The position numbers were made by a program, and so were the translations under genes. A stretch of DNA of 64,000 nucleotides from Pomphorhynchus laevis (taxonomy: Eukaryota; Acanthocephala; Palaeacanthocephala; Echinorhynchida; Pomphorhynchidae). Shown here one piece after another: positions 12,808-20,802 of this stretch; position 1 is the stretch's first letter, and each line of letters opens with the position of its first letter. The notes beneath the pieces are model-generated. The model was given only the letters and a program-made list of their open reading frames with translations, was not told the DNA's origin and did no database searches. The DNA lies in NCBI GenBank assembly GCA_012934845.2, contig WNNJ02003713.1, forward strand, positions 1 through 64,000, given 5' to 3'.

Positions 12808-12905
12808 TCAGGAGGAACTGCTATGCTATCAGGTTTCGGCCCCTAACTCCTCTACCCAACATAGCAGCGAGGCCAAATACATGCTAATGATGTATTTCCT
12901 CTGAA
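12808..12905 (-). other. Conserved pseudoknot-like RNA module in PLE 3' UTR
   Basis: In plus-strand letters: CTGCTATG (12818-12825) pairs with CATAGCAG (12860-12867), and GGCCCC (12838-12843) pairs with GAGGCC or GGGGCC (12869-12874). The order a-b-a'-b' makes the stems cross, an H-type pseudoknot. Next comes hairpin AAATACAT/ATGTATTT (12875-12882 and 12890-12897). The whole is closed by TCAGGAGGAA (12808-12817) against TTCCTCTGA (12896-12904). The same module recurs at 3590-3700, 7060-7160, 7480-7600, 10830-10960, 11085-11210, 31770-31880, 56340-56420 and 62050-62150. Wobble and compensatory changes keep the stems. Function is unknown; the position suggests RT recognition, processing or pseudo-LTR formation. 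Confidence 0.65.
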
Positions 12906-12941
12906 ATAACTATCTAGTATCTTATTCTAATGCAAAGTATA

Positions 12942-13885
12942 TTATTTATTATCCATCCATAAAAATTTGCCACTTAAGAGTTTAAATTTATTCTTTATAT
13001 TATTGTGTTGATTTATATATTTTACTATTTTCTGCTTGATGTTATTTTTATAGTAACCTAGTTTAAAATATGTATCTATTAAATTATTTAAATGATTTTG
13101 AAGAAAGCCAATATCATTACATATTGTTGCAGTTCTTAAAATTTCATTATTTAATGTATTATATTTTATATTATATGGTATGCATGAATGCTCATGCAAA
13201 AATATGTTTCTTGTAAATTTAAATATGTCATCTTTACGATATAAATTAAAAGTAGTTTTAGTTAATGTTAATTAAATGTTCATATCTAGATATACACCTT
13301 CTTTATCATTAATATTGGTTTTGTTCAGAATAAGGATACCTGAATAAATTTGTTTACTAATTGAATAAAACTTATTAGAGTTAAATACACATATATCATC
13401 AATGTATCAAAACATATATTTCATATATTTATATAGTTTAGATTTAGTTTTTACAGTTAGGAACAAATTAATATTCTATAAAGCTTAAAAACAAGTCAGC
13501 TATAATTGGGCTACTATTACCACCCATTGGAACACCTTTTACTTGTCTAAATATAGATGTCCCTACTTTTAAATAATTTTGATTTATCAAAATATTTAAG
13601 AATTCTAATAATTCAATTTTATCCATATATTTATATTTATTGGATGGTTTAATTTTTGTTAGATATACGTTGTAGTTATTATATCATATATAGGTATATC
13701 TTTTTCGAATATAAGATTAATTAATTTTACTAACGCTTCTTTAATATCTAATAAATCTAAATTTGTATAAAGCGTACTAAAATCGTATGTATTTATATTT
13801 TGATAATTCATTACTTTCGTCTGTTCTAAAAATTCTTTTGTAGAATTCATACTGAAATAGTGTTTTATACCAGTATTAATTTCGA
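12942..13885 (-). pseudogene. PLE RT palm and thumb (broken frame)
   Basis: Motif A (TYDFSTLYTNLD) lies in the open piece 13850-13659. Motif B (GVPMG-NSSPIIADLF type) lies at about 13510-13550. Motif C is YIDDICVF at about 13390-13406, with TGA in place of the usual Arg codon just before it (13407-13409 on plus). The thumb is open from 13199 to the stop at 12942 (IPYNIKYNTLNNEILR, ICNDIGFLQNHLN). A TAA interrupts just before the thumb block. The parts and order match PLE reverse transcriptases, which use a nicked target 3' end as primer. Confidence 0.8.
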
Positions 13886-14905
13886 TTACCTTGCAATATT
13901 TTTAAAATGTGCTTTAATTACTTTAAGTATTTTATTCATATAGACAGAAAGTGGTTTTAATGTACATTTAAACGCACTACATATGAACCTAGGTTTTATT
14001 GGATTTTTATGTAATTTTGGATTCCAATATAATATAGGTATAGTTTTATTATCTAATTCAATTTTTATACCCTTTTTATCCATTATAGAACAGTGACTTG
14101 TAATAATTGTTTCTAAACTCAACTCACTACGTTCATATGCTGGATTTACATTTAAATCATTAGAATTAACCTCTTTCATTAGTATATCATAATAAAGCTT
14201 TTTGCATATGAAGACAAAGTTATTACTAGCTTTATCAATAGTTGTTATTATATAGTTATCCTTTAATTTAGTAAGTTCTTTATACATATCTTTATTAATT
14301 TTATCTTTCCTTTTGTAATTGTTTGTTATTTTCATTTTATTTTTAATTTTATCAAATATATAATCTTTCCAAATGTTTATCTTAGATATATTCGAGCTTT
14401 CCCTATTAATCAGCTTACTAAAGTTATCATTTAAGTTATTATATAACGAATTGTAAATTTTATTTTTGTCGTTCTTATTATTTAATCTATATTTATACCC
14501 TTTTGATAGCAGCTTTCTTAATTCACAATTTTTAATTAATTCTAGATTATGGGTACATATATGTTCATTTATTTTATCAAAACTAAGACTTTTACAATTG
14601 CATTCTGTTTCCATTATGTTTCTAATATTATCGTTACATATTGATTTTAATTCTTTATTATAATTACAAATTTTTCGTCCTAATGGTGGTAGGAGTTTAT
14701 ACCTTAGTTTAGGAATATATTTACTTAAATCTGACCCTATTATTTCTTTACTTTTAGAATTATTTAAAAGTCCGTCTATGTTTATGTTATCTATACATTT
14801 ATTAATGAAGTTTATGGTTAATGTATATTTTCCATTGTTATTATTAACATTTATTGTACGATTATAGTATTTTGTATTACAATAACTGTATATTATAAAA
14901 CTCAA
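13886..14905 (-). CDS. PLE CxC linker and RT fingers
   Basis: A 339-codon frame in the middle of the element. It begins inside the linker (INFINKCIDNI), reaches the diagnostic CxC motif (ECNCKS at about residue 101, 14605-14591) followed by HICTH, then a Lys/Asn-rich stretch of about 90 residues that may correspond to the insertion-in-fingers domain. RT fingers motifs follow: KLKDNYIITTIDKASNNFVF and YWNPKLHKNPIKPRF (the PKLHK motif shared by PLE and telomerase-like RTs). It ends at a one-base frameshift (a run of T one shorter than in copies 2 and 4) just before motif A. Confidence 0.82.
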   Translation of the reverse strand: MSFIIYSYCNTKYYNRTINVNNNNGKYTLTINFINKCIDNINIDGLLNNSKSKEIIGSDLSKYIPKLRYKLLPPLGRKICNYNKELKSICNDNIRNIMETECNCKSLSFDKINEHICTHNLELIKNCELRKLLSKGYKYRLNNKNDKNKIYNSLYNNLNDNFSKLINRESSNISKINIWKDYIFDKIKNKMKITNNYKRKDKINKDMYKELTKLKDNYIITTIDKASNNFVFICKKLYYDILMKEVNSNDLNVNPAYERSELSLETIITSHCSIMDKKGIKIELDNKTIPILYWNPKLHKNPIKPRFICSAFKCTLKPLSVYMNKILKVIKAHFKNIAR

Positions 14906-14918
14906 CTTATCATATTCG

Positions 14919-15635
14919 TTAATTAATCTTTGATTTATTCAACATATAAAGATCTTTCAGCGTATTATCTCTTAAAAGTTGTTTTAATATTTCTAATTGT
15001 TCATTTATATACATATCTTTTTTAATATTTTTAACTCTATTTTTCCTATTCCTTTTATCACCATGACTTCTTGGTTTGCGTTTAACCGGATTATTATAAT
15101 ATAGTTGTTTATTATGTATTATACTACTTCTGCCAATTCCTTGTACCACGTCATTCAATCCTAATGGGTACATGGAATTAAGCGTTTTAATCCAAAAATC
15201 TTCTTTTTCTAATAGTTTTTGATTTAATATTGAAATGTTTTCTTCGATAATATGTTCTAAAATAAATAATTTACAGTTTTTAATATCATGTCCTATTAAT
15301 CTCATTTGTTTATGAAATATAGTTTGACTATTATGCTGTATATTATATATGTGTTGCCTAAACCTAGTTTTTAACATTTGATATGTTTTTCCTATATATT
15401 GCAATCCACATGTACATTGTATAAGATACACTACACCTGCGGTATTGCAGTTACAATTATTATTAATATTTAATGAAAAACATTTGTTTGTCGTATTACT
15501 TACAATACAATTATTATTTATAACATCACAAACTATACAATTTTTTCTGTTACATTTAAAAGATCTAAAATTAAAATCATTAGTACTTACGTATTTTTCT
15601 AATCTGGTTGAGTACATGTAACTTTTTAAAGTCAT
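14919..15635 (-). CDS. PLE GIY-YIG endonuclease domain (N-terminal)
   Basis: A 238-codon frame beginning with ATG at 15635. A Cys cluster (CNRKNCIVC, residues 28-36, and CNCNT, 61-65) precedes the nuclease. GVVYLI (67-72) and LQYIG (78-82) are the GIY and YIG strands, Arg91 in KTRFRQH is the conserved catalytic Arg, two His follow (HIYNIQH), and Glu143 in LLEKEDFW is the metal-binding Glu. The CCHH arrangement typical of PLE endonucleases seems present. The C-terminal part (NNPVKRKPRSHGDKRN) is a basic linker. The frame ends early because of a 32-base deletion; in the undeleted fragment at 332-985 it continues into the CxC region. The enzyme would nick target DNA for target-primed reverse transcription in the nucleus. 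Confidence 0.88.
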   Translation of the reverse strand: MTLKSYMYSTRLEKYVSTNDFNFRSFKCNRKNCIVCDVINNNCIVSNTTNKCFSLNINNNCNCNTAGVVYLIQCTCGLQYIGKTYQMLKTRFRQHIYNIQHNSQTIFHKQMRLIGHDIKNCKLFILEHIIEENISILNQKLLEKEDFWIKTLNSMYPLGLNDVVQGIGRSSIIHNKQLYYNNPVKRKPRSHGDKRNRKNRVKNIKKDMYINEQLEILKQLLRDNTLKDLYMLNKSKIN

Positions 15636-15652
15636 ACTTTGTTACGTTGCTT

Positions 15653-15668
15653 TTTCGGTGTCGCCACC
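15653..15668 (-). other. Hairpin plus GAAA in PLE 5' leader
   Basis: On the minus strand, GGTG-GCGA-CACC forms a 4-bp stem with a GNRA tetraloop and is followed directly by GAAA, 20 bases before the endonuclease ATG. That resembles helix II plus GAAA of a hammerhead, but the CUGANGA box that should precede it is absent (CTAAACTA instead). It is either a vestige or a different structure. Confidence 0.4.
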
Positions 15669-15899
15669 TAGTTTAGTTAACTCAGTCACGAAAACATTAA
15701 CTTATTTGATCTTTGAAGACAATTAAATATAATTTTTTATAAACTTTTAATTTTTATAATAAGAACTTACTTATTATATGTAAGCCCTAATATCTTATAA
15801 ATTGATATAAGAGCTTATTAAGATTATTGATCTTATAAGATCAATATTATAAGATCTTATTGATATAAGAGCTTATTACTAAAGATCTAACAGCGATAG

Positions 15900-15965
15900 C
15901 GAAATATCAAACAAAATTTTTCTCTTTTATTTGATCCAGATCCAATAATTCTTTACAGTTAATAA
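15900..15965 (+). repeat. Short dispersed repeat (copy B)
   Basis: Shares about 60 bp with 41549-41605 (same orientation) and 9301-9362 (inverse): AAATATCAA, a T-rich stretch, then TCCAGATCCAATAATTC. Just upstream (15780-15875), TTGATATAAGAGCTTATTA occurs twice around the perfect palindrome ATTGATCTTATAAGATCAAT. Confidence 0.6.
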
Positions 15966-16089
15966 ACAAATATGAATGGATTGATACATTTTTGAACAGA
16001 TTAAAGAAGCAATATTTTTGATATCACAGCGGGTTTTGTTTTTAATGAAGACGATTTTTCAACTGGAAATTTGCCCCAAATGAAAAAAC

Positions 16090-16095
16090 TTTATT
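16090..16095 (-). promoter_or_regulatory. Poly(A) signal AATAAA of the DDX49 gene
   Basis: AATAAA on the minus strand begins one base after the TAG stop (16099-16097). The 3' UTR would be very short unless a later signal is used. A run of T follows. Confidence 0.6.
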
Positions 16096-16096
16096 A

Positions 16097-17425
16097 CTAA
16101 AATTCGTTTTCAGCTTGCTTCAGCTTGTGATTCTTCCTTGCTCTCTGTCGTTCAGCAAATTCTCCTTGGTCTAAATCCAAATTCAATTGAGATTTAATCA
16201 GTTCCAGTTCAGGCATAATTTCCACGGCCAATTTCTCATTCCATTCGAATTTCGCCAAAGTCTTATTGATCTTCTTTTCTAGTTTGCAAACACGATCAAT
16301 TTCATACTGACTTACCAAAGTAATCGCCTTTCCACATCTGCCAGCTCGAGCGGTACGCCCAACTCGATGGATGTACTGTTTTGGCAAAAATGGTACATTG
16401 TGATTTATTACTAAATCAACAGTTGGCAAATCCAAACCTCTGGCTGCAACATCAGTCGCGAAAAGTATACGCTTTTCAAATGCTCGAAATCGAGCCAGGG
16501 ACTTGAGACGCTGTTTCTGGCTAATCAATGAATGTAGTGTCAAACAAGATATTCCCATTCGTCGACACATAAGATAAAGTACATGACAATATTTACAAGT
16601 ACGAGTAAAAACCAGAACAGAACTAACAGGATTTTCTTTAATGAAATTTTTAAGGGTTATAAAAAGACATGCATCTTTAAGTTTAATCTGCACGAGGGCA
16701 TATGATTCCTCAAGGGACGCTACTGTAGTGTATGGCACCAATTCTTCAATATCTTCTCGATAGGTCATTAATGTGTCTGGTATAGTATCAGGTGAATTAG
16801 AGAAGGCGATAGATTTAAGTTTTTCCAAAGTATCAGTCATAGTAGCACTGAAAAGCAAAGTCTGACGAGTGCAATTGCTACCTTCAAGTGCTTTGAAAAT
16901 CACGCCGAATTGACCGAAGAAATTGTCGACAAACAACCTGTCGGCCTCATCAATCACTAGAAATCGTATTGCATTTAGTCGAATTTGATCGGAATAAGTA
17001 AGAAGAAGGTCTGCCAGACGTCCTGGAGTACTTACAATAACATGTGGTTTCTGTGAAAGTTCGTCTGTCTGTTCTAGTCGGCTAAGACCACCGATAATCA
17101 AGCTCGCTCTAAGATTAATTACCCTGCCAAACAGACGAAATTGATCTATTATCTGAGAAGCCAGTTCGCGAGTAGGTGTAAGCACCAGGGTATGAATACT
17201 AAATGGATCTTTTGAAATGTCTTCCAAAATAGGTAGTACAAATGCAGCGGTCTTGCCACTTCCTGTTTTTGCACAGGCTAACACATCTTTCTTATTCAAT
17301 ATGGCGGGAATGCAATTGAATTGAACAGGACTAGGTCGATGAAATCCAAATTGAGAACATTGTTTCAGAATCCATTCTGATAATCCAAGCGATTCAAATG
17401 TAGACTCGACGGAATTGCCGTTCAT
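16097..17425 (-). CDS. DDX49: DEAD-box ATP-dependent RNA helicase, DDX49/Dbp8 type
   Basis: An intact 442-codon intronless gene starting at ATG 17425. Motifs in order: Q motif (PSPVQF, Gln35), AKTGSGKT (52-59), PTRELA (84-89), GG (112-113), TPGR (133-136), DEAD (159-162), SAT (193-195), VLVFTRT (270-276), ATDVAARG (323-330) and HRVGRTARAG (353-362). Overall wording (CAKTGSGKTAAFVLPIL, RQTLLFSATMTDTL, INHNVPFLPKQYIHRVGR) fits DDX49, a nucleolar helicase for 18S rRNA maturation and 40S assembly. All catalytic residues are present. It is shorter than the human protein (about 483 residues) because the basic C-terminal tail is reduced. Codon use is less AT-skewed than its surroundings, as expected for a conserved housekeeping gene. 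It could be an ancestral intronless gene or a retrogene; I see no flanking duplication, and the gene looks functional. Confidence 0.93.
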   Translation of the reverse strand: MNGNSVESTFESLGLSEWILKQCSQFGFHRPSPVQFNCIPAILNKKDVLACAKTGSGKTAAFVLPILEDISKDPFSIHTLVLTPTRELASQIIDQFRLFGRVINLRASLIIGGLSRLEQTDELSQKPHVIVSTPGRLADLLLTYSDQIRLNAIRFLVIDEADRLFVDNFFGQFGVIFKALEGSNCTRQTLLFSATMTDTLEKLKSIAFSNSPDTIPDTLMTYREDIEELVPYTTVASLEESYALVQIKLKDACLFITLKNFIKENPVSSVLVFTRTCKYCHVLYLMCRRMGISCLTLHSLISQKQRLKSLARFRAFEKRILFATDVAARGLDLPTVDLVINHNVPFLPKQYIHRVGRTARAGRCGKAITLVSQYEIDRVCKLEKKINKTLAKFEWNEKLAVEIMPELELIKSQLNLDLDQGEFAERQRARKNHKLKQAENEF

Positions 17426-17533
17426 ATTTCGAAAAACAATATTTTTTAATCTAAAGCAACTTTTTATTTTTAATAATAATCTAAAACAACCTTACAGTTT
17501 TAATATTCTTGGGAGTAGTTCGTAAAATCTATT

Positions 17534-17755
17534 TTATAGCTTAACTCGTTTAGCTATAATACGCAAAAATCTAGCACCGTTGAAATCTGTTTTTATTCTA
17601 TTCTTACATGCACTAAGGAAAAGTGATTTTAAGCTTATAGTATTCAGTGAAACATTGAAAAGCAAGATAACTAAATATCGTAGAAACAAAATAATGACAT
17701 GTTCAATTATTTCGATTAGAAATATCCAGTTTGACCAATATTGCCTGTGAGACAT
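17534..17755 (-). CDS. Possible small hydrophobic protein, unknown
   Basis: A 73-codon frame with ATG, 108 bp upstream of the DDX49 start on the same strand. Residues about 12-40 are strongly hydrophobic (IFLIEIIEHVIILFLRYLVILLF) and would make one membrane helix; the end is basic (RIIAKRVKL). I recognise no family. In sequence this AT-rich a frame of this length can arise by chance, so it may not be real; it could also be part of the DDX49 5' UTR. Confidence 0.2.
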   Translation of the reverse strand: MSHRQYWSNWIFLIEIIEHVIILFLRYLVILLFNVSLNTISLKSLFLSACKNRIKTDFNGARFLRIIAKRVKL

Positions 17756-18289
17756 TTTTTATATATTCATCTATTAAAATGTATAATTTCCGAATGCGCA
17801 GGTAAAACAATTTCTAATTCAATACTTATATCGTTGAGAAGTGTCAAGCTTGACAACTTTAGACCTAAAAAGTGATATTTTCACAAATTTGATTGTAAAA
17901 ATTATTTATTATTAAATACAACAGCAGCAAAAGAGCGTAGAGCTCGAACAGGCTGGATACAGGTTAAAAAACAAATATCAATGAAAATCCGATTGTTCTA
18001 AGTTAGTACATTCTTCAGACTTTTCTTGAAGGACAAAATACTGGAGGCCGATGTAACTTTAAACGTGAACACTAAAATAGAAGAAGCAGTAAAAGCTGTT
18101 TTTTTTCTTATCAAGGCACAATTGCCACAACACTAAAATCTATCGTTTTATCCAAAAAATGCACAGCAAGTTTACTAGTATTACAATGCTAGTACAAAGC
18201 AGTAGTGTTACATCAATAGTGCGAGTTAGTTCGGCACTTTGAACAACGGTCATGCCAATTGATAGTTTAGAAAATCGCATATTCAATGC

Positions 18290-18913
18290 TAACAATCATC
18301 GGAAGTACGAGATCAAACAACCGTTTCGCAACACCGCCCCTTGATCTCATCTAAACATAATCGCGTAGATATGTCGGTCGTGTCCGTATTCTATTAGACG
18401 TCCTAACTTGATTCAACATTAAGTTTTGAGAAGAATCGTCTTCGTCCGAATCATTAACCAACTTGACAAATCTTTGGGTGTGCCTACTTGGAAATCACTT
18501 TTACATTCATCTGCTCCAATTTTACTAATTGCCGGTCGCACGTGACATAGATGTATTTCAATACCATTTATTTCGATCGTATTGCACTTCTCTCCTCGAA
18601 TAACTACATCATGTTGCCATTGTGAAGTGTATCTCGCATTGTTCGGTTTTATCCATACTGTTTGTCCACGCTTAAACTGCTTTTCTTCGCTGTTGGAGGT
18701 TGTCTGATACTGCATGGATGTCTCCATCGATATCTGTATATGTGATGGCTGGAACTTTTTTCTTAATAGACGGAAAGTCTCCGCGAGGTTATACCAAAAA
18801 ACAGCTTCAATCAAGCTGCACCGACAACGAGCTGCAAATATGTTCGACAAATATATAGGACAAATATGTTCCCTCTGCCCTTTTTGAACATTAAGCGTTG
18901 TCCACACAAACAT
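18290..18913 (-). mobile_element. Ty3/gypsy LTR-retrotransposon fossil (integrase C-terminus)
   Basis: A 164-codon stretch shows the end of a Ty3/gypsy integrase: EAVFWYNLAETFR, then a chromatin/GPY-F-like segment with FKRGQTVWIKP and the GIEIHLCHVRP signature. Downstream to about 18290 are Arg-rich remains typical of the region between integrase and 3' LTR. It is a broken, 5'-truncated old copy with no LTR pair visible here. Confidence 0.7.
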
Positions 18914-18928
18914 TAAATCAGATAACTT

Positions 18929-19204
18929 TTAAGATTTCTTCACTGTGGTCACACCAAGTGCGTAGTGTCGAAAAATGAATGAGAGCTTGCGTTGGATGGG
19001 TACAAGATATGTTGCCTTGCATAATATGGATTCGTTCAGGTTCATCTCTGTCGTAGTTTGAGGGTGACAAGCAGGTGAAGCGTATCTCATTAAAGATAAG
19101 ACATAAGCATTGTAAATTAACTTAAAACTGGATGCGTCAAGCTGGCCAATGGTCCTTCTAATAACTCCTAATTCAGAGGAGTTATTGTCAAGCAAAACAA
19201 CCAT
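18929..19204 (-). mobile_element. LINE fragment (RT C-terminal region)
   Basis: A 91-codon frame: IRRTIGQLDASSFKLIYNAY then VLSLMRYASPACHPQTTTEMN, the post-palm segment of CR1/jockey-like LINE reverse transcriptases (compare LYNALIRPILEYVSPVVFP in the LINE at 24.6-28.5 kb). 5'-truncated; it adjoins the gypsy fossil. Confidence 0.65.
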
Positions 19205-20324
19205 ATTGTTGGAGTTTGAAAAAAAAACATAGCGTTGGAGTTTGAAAAAAACTCTAATATCAAATCATAAATATCAAATCATTGTAAATCATTTAAGTGA
19301 TTTTGAAAACAGAATTTAGGCGAAATATTCGATCAGTCAATTCGTTAATATCACGACTAAACGTTGGCATCACGAGTGAAAAAAAGATTATTCAATGAAT
19401 GCGAAATCATTAAATATTTAAGTTGGTAAAACTTGTAGCAAAATTATCATTCATAGTGTATAAAACGTGTTAGTTGTGTAGTCGGATTCATGCGGCCGAA
19501 GATGAAAGAGAACAATTAGAGTTGTAATTACATTATCAAGAAAGTAAAGCTTGTCTGAATGTGCTGGAGAAATATGATCTAAGTAAATTGAGTGAATGGT
19601 GAGTGATCTAAATACATTGAGTGATCTTAATACTAATACTGATTGGATTTTAGATGAGAGAGACAAACTACTTTCTTAGCGAAACTTTTATATACTAGTG
19701 TAAAGTCGCAGAAAGTTCAAGGATGAACAAGTTGAACCAGGTAAAAGGTAGGGCATATACTATATGGATGAAGGTTATAACTTCATGCCGAAAAGCACAT
19801 TTAAAAATATTGAAACAAAATTAATCTACCCGAAATTTTCTCGGTAGGTTAATATTATACAATAGATCATTCACGGGAAGTTGATACTCATTTCTAATCG
19901 CTTTGCCCCTGAGAAGCGTATAATGATTACGAAACGATAGATACCTCCATGATTTGACTATGAATTGAAAATGCTGATACGAAGCCGAAATAGTCATTAC
20001 AAGATATACCACTCCAACAGACGTTTTTGGTCAAAGTTTGGTCGGAAAATGACTTTTGTCACAATTCAGGAGAGACCATTGCTCATATTAACGCCACGTA
20101 TTCATACATGCCTATTGTAGTTACACCATCTTCAGTGTATAACCAGCTAACCAGATTATAAATTCATTCGTATCCAGAACCAGATAGCATTCACCCTTTG
20201 CTAGTTCATACTTTGCGTCACCTTCTAGCTCATTTATTATTATTAATAATAATTGCAGTTCAAATGGAATCATGTACAGCGAACTTGTAGAACGGATGGG
20301 GCATCCTACGCGAAACTGACGGAT
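19205..20324. other. Unassigned repeat-like DNA
   Basis: No supported gene. Minus frames 19451-19666 and 19821-20012 have no recognisable domain. The base composition (less AT-rich than pure intergenic DNA) and the position between LINE pieces suggest eroded element sequence. An (ATT)n/(AAT)n tract at 20230-20250 may be the tail of another LINE. Confidence 0.35.
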
Positions 20325-20802
20325 ACTATTATTATTAATGTTTCATCAGCACATAAAAACATGGCTTAATTGGCTGGTTCACTGCAGAAAAAAAGAAAAT
20401 ATAATAAAAGTATCACAAATACGGAAAAGCAGCTTCCCCATGGTATCCTCCATCCGTAATTTCTTTTTGAATTCGTTGATATTGCTACTGCACACTGTTG
20501 ACTCTCCAAGCCTATTTCACAGAGATACAACTCGCCGATCAAATTGGACAGCTCGTGATTTTCTTATCCTTTCACGTCGCAGAGTTAAACAATGGCCTCG
20601 GAGGATATTGGATGAGCGCAAATGAAGACAATCTCGAAGTGGATGATCCAAATCATTAAGAATTTGCCAGACCATACTCATATCGATGTACCAGCAGGTC
20701 CACGTGACAGTCTCAAGTCTAAGTGCTTTTAATCGATCAGGGTACGACAAAAATTTCAGTTGCGGTGCTAGCTTGGTAGCTCTATGAAGTACCCTCTCTG
20801 AA

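Larger units (their letters stand above)
12562..15700 (-). mobile_element. Naiad-type Penelope-like element, copy 1 (near full length)
   Basis: About 3.1 kb read on the minus strand: 5' leader with a hairpin followed by GAAA (15668-15653), GIY-YIG endonuclease frame, CxC-motif linker, RT fingers, palm motifs A-C, thumb, stop at 12942, structured 3' module (12915-12800) and terminal tail ending at AATCAGCTAACTGAGTCT (12562). The N-terminal position of the endonuclease and the CxC motif identify the permuted PLE clade known as Naiad. The frame has a few breaks: a 32-base deletion flanked by ACAT at about 14930 (seen by comparison with the copy at 1-1010), a one-base loss at about 13886, a shift at about 13700, a TGA before YIDD and a TAA near 13268. 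It is therefore not autonomous as it stands, though close to an active source. Confidence 0.88.

Noticed and set aside
12818-12843. CTGATGA and CGAAAC words inside the Naiad 3' module as a hammerhead ribozyme
   Set aside because: They occur in the wrong order (GAAAC first) with only 22 bases between. A permuted type II fold would need the bases next to both boxes to pair, and they are C-C. Helices I and III cannot both form.
20338-20625. Plus-strand frame at the 3' end of LINE copy 1
   Set aside because: It overlaps the LINE C-terminal region in antisense, with no domain.
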